Shown: piece after piece, positions 9,566 through 16,755 of the stretch
Layout of the letters: the number at the start of each line of letters is the position of its first letter
How positions within the stretch are numbered: the stretch's first letter is position 1
Assembly: GCA_029762535.1 (NCBI GenBank)
Contig: JARVGK010000025.1
Coordinates: forward strand, 1 to 44,621
Reading direction: 5' to 3'
DNA length: 44,621 nt
DNA from: Thermoplasmatota archaeon
GTDB taxonomy: Archaea > Thermoplasmatota > Penumbrarchaeia > Penumbrarchaeales > Penumbrarchaeaceae
The notes under the pieces: generated by a model
Told to the model about the DNA's origin: nothing
The model's database searches: none
The model's input: only the letters and a program-made list of their open reading frames with translations
Translations under genes and position numbers: made by a program

Positions 9566-9904
9566 ATGCGGTGGAGGCACGGCCGATACAGAAGCTCGAG
9601 GATCATCGAGAACGTCCCTGACGTGACCTTCTTCAAACCGGCGGGGGTCCCCATGTGGTCCATGGAGATCGTAGATATCTCATACCCGGAGCTGGAATCG
9701 CTCAGGCTAGTGGATTACGAGGGGCTGACCCAGGAGGAGGCCGCTTCAAAGATGGGTATCTCAAGGAGATCCCTCTGGAGCGATCTCAACAACGCCAGGA
9801 AGAAGGTGGCCTATGCGCTGTCTATGGGCTGCGCACTTCAAATATCAGGCATGGGACATTCGGCCCCCAAAAAGACCGCAGAAGAGGAGAAAGGAAGTGA
9901 GTGA
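9566..9904 (+). CDS. DUF134-family DNA-binding regulator
   Basis: A 112-residue protein with a sigma-70-region-4-like helix-turn-helix. The sequence DVTFFKPAGVPMWSMEIVDI (about 19-38) and the segment LRLVDYEGLTQEEAASKMGI with SRRSLWSDLNNARKKVAYAL (about 47-88) are diagnostic of DUF134. Members are usually found next to NifX/ORP-like and MinD-type ATPase genes, and this one heads such a locus with touching or overlapping genes downstream. Start at 9566 rests on TATA spacing. It is the likely transcriptional regulator of the cluster; the ligand it senses is unknown. Confidence 0.85.
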   Translation: MRWRHGRYRSSRIIENVPDVTFFKPAGVPMWSMEIVDISYPELESLRLVDYEGLTQEEAASKMGISRRSLWSDLNNARKKVAYALSMGCALQISGMGHSAPKKTAEEEKGSE

Positions 9905-9905
9905 G

Positions 9906-10127
9906 ATGCCGGGAGGCGACAGGACAGGACCATGGGGTCAAGGCCCCATGACGGGAAGGCGAATGGGCTACTGCTCGGGAAGCAATTACCCGGGATACAC
10001 GGGCAATTTCGGATGGGGCGGAGGCCGAGGATATGGAAGGAGGACCTTCGGGCCTGGAAGGTTCGGCAGGTTCTTCGGGTTCGGACCCTTCAGAAGAGGG
10101 TTCTTCTTCGGAAGAGGCAGGTGGTGA
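9906..10127 (+). CDS. DUF5320 family protein, glycine/arginine/phenylalanine-rich, copy 1
   Basis: A 73-residue protein beginning MPGGDRTGPWGQGPMTGRRM, the N-terminal signature of DUF5320 small proteins. The remainder is dominated by Gly, Arg and Phe (GFGPFRRGFFFGRGRW), with a single cysteine at about 23, and is probably disordered or RNA/metal associated. It starts one base after the DUF134 stop codon and ends one base before the next DUF5320 start. The two copies share a closely similar first 15 or so codons, indicating tandem duplication. No activity is known for the family; it habitually accompanies NifX-like and MinD-like genes. Confidence 0.82.
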   Translation: MPGGDRTGPWGQGPMTGRRMGYCSGSNYPGYTGNFGWGGGRGYGRRTFGPGRFGRFFGFGPFRRGFFFGRGRW

Positions 10128-10128
10128 G

Positions 10129-10443
10129 ATGCCGGGAGGAGACGGAACAGGACCATGGGGCAGGGGCCCCAGGACGGGGTGGGGGCTCGGATACTGCGGA
10201 GATCCTTATGGACCGATGTATCCAGGACCCCGTGGAAGAGGTTTCGGAAGGGGTAGGAGATGGTTCTATGAGGACATTCCCGAGAGAAACCCCATCAGGT
10301 CACCCGTCGATCAGTCTTACTTCAAGGAACCATCCAGAGAGAAAGAGAAGAACTATCTCCAAGGGATCGTCCAGGACATGGAGGCAGAGCTCCTGGACAT
10401 TAAGGAAAGGATCGCAGAACTCGATAAGGAAAAGGATGAATGA
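10129..10443 (+). CDS. DUF5320 family protein with C-terminal coiled coil, copy 2
   Basis: A 104-residue protein starting MPGGDGTGPWGRGPRTGWGL, the same N-terminal signature as the preceding gene, then a Gly/Pro/Arg-rich stretch (about 25-45). Unlike copy 1 it continues into a charged coiled coil, residues about 72-102 (EKNYLQGIVQDMEAELLDIK and onward), which is the usual C-terminal part of full-length DUF5320 proteins and suggests oligomerisation. It begins one base after copy 1 ends, so translation is likely coupled. Function unknown; likely an accessory of the metal-cofactor locus. Confidence 0.82.
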   Translation: MPGGDGTGPWGRGPRTGWGLGYCGDPYGPMYPGPRGRGFGRGRRWFYEDIPERNPIRSPVDQSYFKEPSREKEKNYLQGIVQDMEAELLDIKERIAELDKEKDE

Positions 10444-10498
10444 ACGGTCCGAAGGATCGTTCCCGTATATACACATCGGATAATGGACAGTGATGGTC

Positions 10499-11320
10499 AT
10501 GGATCAAAATGAAAGGATGAAAGAGATGGAAGAGCAGCAGGAGAGGATCCGAAAGAACGTCGGCCGCATTAGGAACAAGATCGTCGTGATGAGCGGCAAG
10601 GGAGGGGTCGGAAAGACCACTGTTGCCGTGAACATCGCAAGCGGACTTGCAAAAAAGGGCCACAACGTTGGGATCCTGGACGTTGACATACACGGTCCCA
10701 ACGTCCCCAAGATGCTGGGCCTTGAGGGGAGCAAGCTCCACTACAACGATGAGGGGATGATCCCCTTGAAGGTCACGGACCACCTTAAAGCGATCTCCAT
10801 GTCCTTTCTGCTGCCGGATGAGGGATCTCCGGTCATCTGGAGAGGGCCCATGAAGATCTCGATCATAAACCAGTTCCTCGGCGATGTCCTATGGGGAGAT
10901 CTGGACTATCTCGTTATCGACCTTCCACCGGGAACCGGGGATGAGACACTGAGCATCGCACAGCTGATCACAGGGGCCCATGCTCTGATAGTGACAACGC
11001 CGCAGGATGTTGCATTGCTAGATTCGAGGAAGGCTCTGAACTTCGCAAGGAAGCTCGACATGCCGATACTGGGCCTGGTCGAGAACATGAGCGGCATGGC
11101 CTGCCCCCATTGCGGGAAGGGGATCGACCTCTTCAAGAAGGGAGGAGGGGAAAGGTCCGCCATCGAGATGGGGGTCGAATTCCTCGGGAGACTTCCCATA
11201 GACCCGAACATCGTACTTAGCGGAGACGAGGGGATCCCGATGATGCTAAAAGAGGAGGATTCAGCCTCCATAGGACCTTTCAATGAGATATTGGACAGGA
11301 TAGAAAAAATAATGGAGTAG
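10499..11320 (+). CDS. Mrp/NBP35-family Fe-S cluster carrier ATPase
   Basis: A 273-residue ParA/MinD-superfamily ATPase. The deviant Walker [11 protein letters not shown] is at about 32-41, switch/Walker B regions are [15 protein letters not shown] and [13 protein letters not shown], and the Fe-S carrier motif ACPHCGKG sits near residue 202. Apo-dimers of this family bind a bridging [4Fe-4S] cluster through CPxC and pass it to target proteins. An N-terminal coiled-coil-like charged stretch (residues 1-25) precedes the P-loop. Start is uncertain among GTG 10490, ATG 10493 and ATG 10499. It follows the DUF5320 pair and probably supplies clusters to the NifX- or radical-SAM-type proteins downstream. 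Confidence 0.93.
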   Translation: MDQNERMKEMEEQQERIRKNVGRIRNKIVVMSGKGGVGKTTVAVNIASGLAKKGHNVGILDVDIHGPNVPKMLGLEGSKLHYNDEGMIPLKVTDHLKAISMSFLLPDEGSPVIWRGPMKISIINQFLGDVLWGDLDYLVIDLPPGTGDETLSIAQLITGAHALIVTTPQDVALLDSRKALNFARKLDMPILGLVENMSGMACPHCGKGIDLFKKGGGERSAIEMGVEFLGRLPIDPNIVLSGDEGIPMMLKEEDSASIGPFNEILDRIEKIME

Positions 11321-11325
11321 GTAAA

Positions 11326-11472
11326 ATGCAACAGGGGAGACAACGATCCGGAATGGGACCAGGCGGTTCCTGCAAATGCGCGAATTGCGGCCATGTGGAA
11401 CCTCATCAGAGAGGGGTTCCTTGCATGGAGAGAAAATGCCCCAAGTGCGGATCCGCACTGACAAGGGGATGA
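11326..11472 (+). CDS. Small double-CxxC zinc-ribbon protein, 48 residues
   Basis: ATG at 11326 lies five bases after the Mrp stop codon and the frame closes at 11472. The product has C16-x-C18-x2-C21-G and C33-x4-C38-x2-C41-G, the pattern of a zinc ribbon or a small rubredoxin-like metal site, and a basic Gly-rich N-terminus. Similar miniature proteins accompany NifX/ORP genes in anaerobes (recollection of the family context, not checked). It could bind zinc structurally, carry iron, or act as a metal donor. Its size hides it from standard length cut-offs. Confidence 0.72.
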   Translation: MQQGRQRSGMGPGGSCKCANCGHVEPHQRGVPCMERKCPKCGSALTRG

Positions 11473-11508
11473 GCGTAGTAAATTTCACGAACAAGGAGGG
11501 AAATTCAA

Positions 11509-11874
11509 ATGAAGATAGCAGTAACGGCAAAGGGAAATGAATTGACATCGGAGATGGATCCCAGGTTTGGCAGGTGCAGGTTCTTCCTGATAGTGGACCC
11601 GAACACCAAGGAGTTCGAGGCGGTGGAGAACAAAAGCGCCATGGCGACGGGAGGAGCCGGCCCCCAGGCATCTCAGACGATATCCAGGCTGGGCGTCGAG
11701 GTGCTGATAACAGGCAACGTCGGGCCCAACGCGTTCGAGGCGTTGAAGGCATCCGGGATCAGGGTCCTCATAGGTGCGTCTGGCACGGTTGAGGAGATTC
11801 TCGGCAAGTATGATAAGGGCGAGCTCGAAGAGATACAGGGAGCAAGCGTTGGATCCCATTCGGGAATGAGGTAG
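11509..11874 (+). CDS. NifX/NifB-family (COG1433) protein, ORP-like
   Basis: A 121-residue protein of the dinitrogenase iron-molybdenum cofactor biosynthesis fold (RNase H-like). Family motifs are DPRFGRCRFFLIVD (about 17-30), ATGGAGPQAS (about 46-55), VLITGNVGPNA (about 64-74) and VLIGASGTVEEIL (about 85-97). Relatives bind or carry Fe-Mo cofactor precursors; the Desulfovibrio orange protein ORP binds a Mo-Cu sulphide cluster. A strong AAGGAGG (11493-11499) precedes the ATG by nine bases. Flanking Mrp and two ferredoxin-MinD ATPases reproduce the ORP gene neighbourhood. Which metal cluster it carries cannot be read from the sequence. Confidence 0.9.
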   Translation: MKIAVTAKGNELTSEMDPRFGRCRFFLIVDPNTKEFEAVENKSAMATGGAGPQASQTISRLGVEVLITGNVGPNAFEALKASGIRVLIGASGTVEEILGKYDKGELEEIQGASVGSHSGMR

Positions 11875-11921
11875 TTCGAGACCCCGATCGGTCCGATAGC
11901 AAGTGAAATGGGGGGCCCCTG

Positions 11922-12749
11922 TTGAAGATCGCGGTAGCCAGCGGAAAGGGTGGGACAGGAAAGACAACCGTCGCCGTAAACCTCGCTTTGAGCATCAAGG
12001 GCTCAACTCTCATCGACTGTGATGTGGAGGGGCCGAACTGTCATTTGTTCGTCAGGGGACCGATGAAAAAAGTCAAGGACGTTAGCATTCCGGCCCCGAA
12101 GTTCGACCTCGATAAATGCACGTATTGTGGAAAGTGCGCGGATTTCTGTCAGTACAATGCCATATCGGTCATAGGCCGGAAGCTTCTGTTCTTCAAGGAG
12201 CTGTGCCACGGATGCGGCGGATGCAGGATCATCTGTCCCGCGGAAGCCGTTGAGGAGATCGAACACCACATCGGCGTCATAGAGATGAACGAGGGGGAGC
12301 GGCCCCTGTTCCATGGAATGCTGGATATCGGCGAGCCTTTCGGGGTTCCCATAATAAGAGAACTGAAAGGCCTATCTGATGATGACGGCATCACCATATT
12401 CGATTCTCCTCCGGGGACCGCATGTCCCGCCGTGGAGACGATGAGGGACGTTGATCTCTGCATCCTTGTCACGGAGCCAACCCCGTTCGGACTGCACGAT
12501 CTCAAGCTCACGGTGGACGTTGTGAGAGAGATCGGCGTTCCTTTCGGGGTGGTGGTGAACCGGGATGGGATCGGGGACGACCGGGTGGATACATACTGCA
12601 GGGAGGAGGGGATCCCCCTTCTTGCGAAGATCCCGAACGACATGGAGATAGCAAAGGCCTACTCGATGGGGGTTCCCATCGTGGTGGCCCTGCCTCATTA
12701 CATGGAACTCTTCAGGGAGATATACGAGAAGGCCAGGGGGATGATCTGA
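11922..12749 (+). CDS. MinD-type P-loop ATPase with inserted 2x[4Fe-4S] ferredoxin domain, copy 1
   Basis: A 275-residue protein starting with TTG; no ATG is available before the P-loop ASGKGGTGKTT (about 6-16). A ferredoxin domain is inserted after the first switch: C66-x2-C69-x2-C72-x3-C76 and C95-x2-C98-x2-C101-x3-C105, enough for two [4Fe-4S] clusters. Then FDSPPGTACPAVETM marks the Walker B/switch II region. The architecture is that of the paired ATPases of ORP loci (COG1149). Energy from ATP would be coupled to electron or cluster transfer. The stop overlaps the next gene's ATG by one base (TGATG), so the two are translationally coupled and may form a heterodimer. Confidence 0.93.
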   Translation: MKIAVASGKGGTGKTTVAVNLALSIKGSTLIDCDVEGPNCHLFVRGPMKKVKDVSIPAPKFDLDKCTYCGKCADFCQYNAISVIGRKLLFFKELCHGCGGCRIICPAEAVEEIEHHIGVIEMNEGERPLFHGMLDIGEPFGVPIIRELKGLSDDDGITIFDSPPGTACPAVETMRDVDLCILVTEPTPFGLHDLKLTVDVVREIGVPFGVVVNRDGIGDDRVDTYCREEGIPLLAKIPNDMEIAKAYSMGVPIVVALPHYMELFREIYEKARGMI

Positions 12750-13612
12750 TGGTCAGGGAGTTGACCGTTATAAGTGGCAAGGGAGGCTGTGGAAAGACAA
12801 CCCTTACCGCTTCCTTCTCTGCGCTTGCCAGGAACCATGTCACCGCCGACGCCGATGTGGACGCGGCTGACATGCACATCCTTCTGGACCCGAAAGTGCT
12901 CAGAACCGAGAGATTCCATGGCCTCAACATCGCCAAAATGAACGATGAGTTATGCATCAACTGCGGTAAATGCTATGAGAACTGCAGGTACGGGGCTTTC
13001 GACCCTGACAACACACTGCATCCGGAGAAATGCGAGGGCTGCGCCGTCTGCGAACTCGTGTGCCCCGTGGGTGCGATCGATATGGTGGAAAGGGAGGCGG
13101 GAGAGGCCTACGTTTCCGAAACGAGGTTCGGGCCTCTAATACATGCCAAGCTCCATGCGGGGGAGGAGGCGTCGGGGAAGCTTGTCGCGCTTGTCAGGGA
13201 GCGGGCCAGGCAGGTCGCAGAGGATCAGGGCAAGGACCTTATCATCATTGACGGTCCGCCGGGTACGGGATGTACCGTTATATCATCCATGACCGGCGTG
13301 GACCTCGTCCTCGTCGTCATAGAGCCCTCCCTTTCGGGGATACACGATTCGAAGAGGATACTCGACGTCGCCAAGCATTTCAGGATCCCCTCTGTGGTCT
13401 GTATAAACAAGTATGATATCAACAAGGAGAACACACACAGCATTATGGAATTCTGCCGAAATGAAGGGATCGAGGTCGTCGGTAAGCTTCCCTATGACGA
13501 GACCGCCACGAAAGCGATGATGGGGGGTAAAACGGTCGTCGAGTTCTCTGAGGGGGAACTCTCCCAGAGCATCAAAGAGATCTGGAGAAGGGTCGAGAAG
13601 GAATTGATATGA
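12749..13612 (+). CDS. MinD-type P-loop ATPase with inserted 2x[4Fe-4S] ferredoxin domain, copy 2
   Basis: A 287-residue paralogue of the preceding protein. Walker A is SGKGGCGKTT (about 9-18), with a cysteine inside the loop; the ferredoxin insert uses C69, C72, C75, C79 and C95, C98, C101, C105. Walker B/switch II is IIIDGPPGTGCTVISSM. Divergence from copy 1 is substantial outside motifs, so the pair is old rather than a recent duplication. ATGA overlap with the downstream IscU-like gene places it firmly in the operon. The likely role is ATP-dependent maturation or delivery of a metal-sulphur cluster with its partner ATPase; the P-loop cysteine is a possible redox switch (inference). Confidence 0.93.
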   Translation: MVRELTVISGKGGCGKTTLTASFSALARNHVTADADVDAADMHILLDPKVLRTERFHGLNIAKMNDELCINCGKCYENCRYGAFDPDNTLHPEKCEGCAVCELVCPVGAIDMVEREAGEAYVSETRFGPLIHAKLHAGEEASGKLVALVRERARQVAEDQGKDLIIIDGPPGTGCTVISSMTGVDLVLVVIEPSLSGIHDSKRILDVAKHFRIPSVVCINKYDINKENTHSIMEFCRNEGIEVVGKLPYDETATKAMMGGKTVVEFSEGELSQSIKEIWRRVEKELI

Positions 13613-14043
13613 ACATGTTCGACATCAACGACATCGCGATGGACATAGAGGATCGGATAAGAAAAGATGAGAAAAAGAAGTTCTCGGCCAGGGTCCTAAA
13701 GGAGGCTTATGAAGCTCAGAACATAGGAAGGATCGAGGATCCTGATGGCTGTGCATCGATAACGGGTCCCTGCGGGGACACCATGGAATTCTCGATCAAG
13801 GTCAAAGACAGCAGGATATCGGATATCCGCTTCATGACCGATGGATGCGGATCCTCCATCGCCTGCGGGAGCGCGACCACGAAGATGGCGCTTGGCCGGA
13901 CATTGGAAACGGCGCTGAATATCTCGGACATCGACATCCTGAACGAACTTGGGGGTCTGCCGGAGGAGAACCGGCATTGCGCAAAGCTCGCTGCGGACAC
14001 ACTGCGAAAGGCCTTCCGCAATTATCAGGAGAAGGGGAGATGA
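13609..14043 (+). CDS. IscU/NifU-N-like Fe-S scaffold protein, copy 1
   Basis: A 144-residue protein with an N-terminal extension of about 40 residues before the IscU fold. The scaffold ligands are conserved: C55-G-D57 (GPCGDTMEF), C80 (DGCGSSIACGS) and H123-C124 (NRHCAKLAADT). LGGLPEENRHC matches the LPP/LP-x-HC region. C86 is extra compared with standard IscU. It would assemble or hold [2Fe-2S]/[4Fe-4S] clusters. No cysteine desulphurase is encoded nearby, so sulphur must come from elsewhere or directly from sulphide. It overlaps the preceding ATPase gene by ATGA; a second ATG at 13615 is possible. Confidence 0.87.
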   Translation: MNMFDINDIAMDIEDRIRKDEKKKFSARVLKEAYEAQNIGRIEDPDGCASITGPCGDTMEFSIKVKDSRISDIRFMTDGCGSSIACGSATTKMALGRTLETALNISDIDILNELGGLPEENRHCAKLAADTLRKAFRNYQEKGR

Positions 14044-14047
14044 TCCG

Positions 14048-14632
14048 TTGAGATGTGCTTTATGCGAAAAAAAAGAATGCTACGCCGGTAAGGACTGTGT
14101 CCAACTGAAGGAAGTGGTCCAAAAGCGCTATACCGGAGAGGATCTGAGGTCCATGGAGGTCTCAACCTCGATAGAATCCCGATATTATATGGAAAAGACC
14201 CGTCTCGAAGAATTGATCCTTTATGCCAGGGGAATGAACTATCAGAGGATCGGGATCGCATTCTGTATCGGAATGGAAAAGGAGGCGAAAATAATTCACA
14301 AGATACTCGAGAATGATTTCGAGGTCCATTCAGTGTGCTGCAAGGTCTGCGGTATAGATAAGGACCAGTTCGGACTTGAGAAACTTCACAGCAAGGTGGG
14401 ATTGGAGGCCATGTGCGATCCTGTAGGACAGGCGATGGTGCTCAACAACGAAGGCACTCAGATGAACGTCATTCTCGGTCTTTGTATGGGGCATGACATA
14501 CTCTTCACCAAGCACTCCGAAGCCCCAGTGACCACTCTGGCAGTGAAGGACAGGGTCCTCGCCCACAATCCGTTGGGGGCGATCTATTCCAATTATTATC
14601 TGAAGAGAAGGTTCAAAGGAGGGTTCGAATGA
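14048..14632 (+). CDS. DUF1847 cysteine-rich metal-binding protein
   Basis: A 194-residue protein starting at TTG 14048, five bases after the scaffold stop codon, with GGGGAGATGATC upstream acting as ribosome-binding site. The N-terminus has closely packed cysteines (MRCALCEKKECYAGKDC: C3, C6, C11, C17) and a second group near residues 98-102 (CCKVCG), plus CDPVGQA and LGLCMGHD. This is the DUF1847 pattern, annotated as putative metal-binding proteins with no known reaction. Its residue LRCALCEKK would make an Fe-S or zinc centre. It overlaps the next gene by ATGA and is probably a redox or metal-handling partner of the ATPases. Confidence 0.82.
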   Translation: MRCALCEKKECYAGKDCVQLKEVVQKRYTGEDLRSMEVSTSIESRYYMEKTRLEELILYARGMNYQRIGIAFCIGMEKEAKIIHKILENDFEVHSVCCKVCGIDKDQFGLEKLHSKVGLEAMCDPVGQAMVLNNEGTQMNVILGLCMGHDILFTKHSEAPVTTLAVKDRVLAHNPLGAIYSNYYLKRRFKGGFE

Positions 14633-15279
14633 AGCTCACGGTCCTTTACGACAACGAGGCTCTTGAGGGTTTCAAGAAAGGGTGGGGTTTCTCCTGTTTG
14701 ATCGAAAAGGGTGGAAAGAGGATATTATTCGATACAGGTTGGGACGGAAAGAAACTGCTCTACAACATGAAAAAGGCAGGGATAAGGAAAGAGGATATCG
14801 ACATCATCGTGCTCTCCCATGATCACTGGGACCATATAGGGGGTCTTACCCGTGTCCTTCACCCGAAAGCGGAGGTGTACCTTCCCGGATCTTTCTCAAA
14901 GCGTCTGAAGAAGGAGATATCCGAACAGGCCAGACTCCATGAGGTAAACGGCCCTGAAGAGGTGCTCGAGGGGGTCCATCTTACAGGTGAACTGGGCTCG
15001 AGGATCAAGGAGCAGGCTATTGCGATCGACACCGGGAACGGCCTTCTGGTGATCACCGGCTGTGCCCATCCTGGCCTTGAAGAGATCGTGAGAGCTGCGG
15101 GAAGTTTCGGCAAAGTGACCGGAGTGATGGGGGGATTTCACGGTTTCAATGAAATTGAACTCCTGGATGACCTTGATATGATATCCCCCTGCCACTGCAC
15201 GGAAGAAAAGATCGGTATACTTGAAAGATACCCGGAAAAGGCCATGCAATGCGGGTCCGGGCTGAGTATGGATTTGTGA
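14629..15279 (+). CDS. Metallo-beta-lactamase-fold protein (COG1237-like)
   Basis: A 216-residue MBL-fold hydrolase. The metal-binding H64-x-H66-x-D68-H69 motif is in VLSHDHWDHIGGL, preceded by LFDTGWDG; later ligands are ITGCAHPGLEEI and the C-terminal CHCTEE. The family includes enzymes related to the pterin/ribofuranosyl-aminobenzene phosphate synthase annotation, but this short form is not proven to do that. The C-terminal cysteines (PCHC, QCGSG) may add a further metal site. ATGA overlap with the DUF1847 gene and close spacing to the radical SAM gene argue for an operon role, perhaps on a small cofactor precursor. Confidence 0.85.
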   Translation: MKLTVLYDNEALEGFKKGWGFSCLIEKGGKRILFDTGWDGKKLLYNMKKAGIRKEDIDIIVLSHDHWDHIGGLTRVLHPKAEVYLPGSFSKRLKKEISEQARLHEVNGPEEVLEGVHLTGELGSRIKEQAIAIDTGNGLLVITGCAHPGLEEIVRAAGSFGKVTGVMGGFHGFNEIELLDDLDMISPCHCTEEKIGILERYPEKAMQCGSGLSMDL

Positions 15280-15305
15280 GGGACTACTCGCGAGGAAGGA
15301 AAAAT

Positions 15306-16256
15306 ATGACCTCCAAAAACAGGATAGCATATGGCCCGGTACCTTCAAGACGGCTCGGCCGAAGTATGGGGATCAACAACATCCCGTCCAAGTTCTGCAG
15401 TTATTCCTGTGTATACTGTCAGCTCGGCAGGACAAAGGACCTTACTATCGAGAGGAGGAGATTCCACGGTCCAGATAGGGTTTTTCAAGATGTGGAAGCA
15501 CAGGTCGCCTCGGTGGAGGAGATGGGTGGCCGGATCGATCATCTCACGTTCGTCCCGGATGGAGAGCCCACACTGGATATCGATCTGGGAAAGGAGATAG
15601 AGATGGTCAAAGGGCTCGGATACCCCGTTGCGGTGATAACGAACTCGTCCTTGCTTGGTCATCAGAGCGTAAGAGAGGAGTTATCCGGAGCTGATCTCGT
15701 TTCGGTCAAGGTCGATGCCGTGGACGAGGGCGTTTGGAGGAAGGTGAACAGACCCCACGGCTCCCTGGTGTTCAATGATATCAAGGAGGGTTTGAAGAAG
15801 TTCTCCAACCGGTTCAAAGGTTCTCTGATAACGGAGACCATGCTCGTCAAGGGTATCAATGATGCGTATGAGATCGTAGAGGGGACGGCCGAATTCATAA
15901 GTGAGCTCGAACCCAAAATCGCATACATCAGCGTCCCGATCAGACCCCCTTCGGAGGAATGGGCCGTGATCCCATCCGATGAGAGCATAATGCGCATCAT
16001 AGCGAATCTCGCCTCGAGGCGGACCAGGACCGTACCGCTGGTCGAAAGGGAATTGGGTGACTTCACCTACACGGGAGATATTAAGGAGGACCTGCTCGCG
16101 ATAACATCCGTCCATCCGATGAGAAAGGACAGCGTTGTTGAAATGATCGAGAGAGCGGGCGCAGGATGGGATATCGTTGAGGGAATGGTCCGGTCCGGCG
16201 AGCTTGCCTCATCGGAATACATGGGGTGTATCTTCTACAGGAGGGCGTTATACTGA
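15306..16256 (+). CDS. Radical SAM protein, COG0731-like
   Basis: A 316-residue protein. The SAM [4Fe-4S] cluster motif is C31-x3-C35-x2-C38 (KFCSYSCVYCQLGRTKDLT), preceded by YGPVPSRRLGRSMGINNIP, which is the signature of COG0731-type radical SAM enzymes. TFVPDGEPTLD holds the GE/GEP motif for SAM amino-group binding. After the barrel a C-terminal winged-helix-like region begins near VHPMRKDSVVEMI. ATG at 15306 is chosen because it immediately precedes the conserved N-terminus; the longer frame from 15249 overlaps the MBL gene. Close radical SAM relatives build or modify cofactors and peptides; here a role in metal-cofactor assembly beside NifX-like proteins is plausible but unproven. Confidence 0.88.
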   Translation: MTSKNRIAYGPVPSRRLGRSMGINNIPSKFCSYSCVYCQLGRTKDLTIERRRFHGPDRVFQDVEAQVASVEEMGGRIDHLTFVPDGEPTLDIDLGKEIEMVKGLGYPVAVITNSSLLGHQSVREELSGADLVSVKVDAVDEGVWRKVNRPHGSLVFNDIKEGLKKFSNRFKGSLITETMLVKGINDAYEIVEGTAEFISELEPKIAYISVPIRPPSEEWAVIPSDESIMRIIANLASRRTRTVPLVERELGDFTYTGDIKEDLLAITSVHPMRKDSVVEMIERAGAGWDIVEGMVRSGELASSEYMGCIFYRRALY

Positions 16257-16333
16257 ACTTTCGGACCCGGACGTGACGCTAGCTTATTAATCGAATTGAA
16301 CATCAGGGATATGAAAAACAGGAGGCTACGAAC

Positions 16334-16741
16334 ATGAAAGTGGGAATACCCAGCATGAGAGGTACAGGACTGGACGATGAGATAGGAGAGCATTTCGGGC
16401 GTGTACCGTTCTACACCATAGTGGAGACGGACTCAGGTTCCGTCAAGGTCATAAAGAACACCAGCGAGCACATGGGGGGGCAGGGGCTTCCCGCCGAACT
16501 CCTCAGGAAGGAGGGGGTGCATACGATGATATGCCGTGGGCTCGGCAGGCGTGCCATCGCTATGTTCGAGGAATCGAACATCGATGTCTTCGTCGGAGCC
16601 TCCGGAACGGTCCGCGATGCCCTGGAATCGTTGAAGAGGGGGGATCTCCCCAAAGCCAGCGAGGACGACGCCTGCCAGCAGCACGCCTTCCGCGAGCACC
16701 ATCATCACAGCGATCATGACCATGAATGCAAGAATCATTGA
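16334..16741 (+). CDS. NifX/NifB-family protein with His-rich C-terminal tail
   Basis: A 135-residue COG1433 protein. Core motifs are GEHFGRVPFYTIVE (about 18-31), MGGQGLPAELL and VFVGASGTVRDALE (about 86-99). Residues about 112-135 form a tail with nine histidines and three cysteines (ACQQHAFREHHHH then SDHDHECKNH), a probable metal-loading or storage site. It has its own promoter: TATA-like TTATTAA at about 16284-16290 and AGGAGG (16320-16325) eight bases before the ATG. So this gene and the following scaffold form a second transcription unit duplicating the NifX-IscU pairing of the main operon. Confidence 0.88.
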   Translation: MKVGIPSMRGTGLDDEIGEHFGRVPFYTIVETDSGSVKVIKNTSEHMGGQGLPAELLRKEGVHTMICRGLGRRAIAMFEESNIDVFVGASGTVRDALESLKRGDLPKASEDDACQQHAFREHHHHSDHDHECKNH

Positions 16742-16755
16742 TAGGCGGCAGATCG

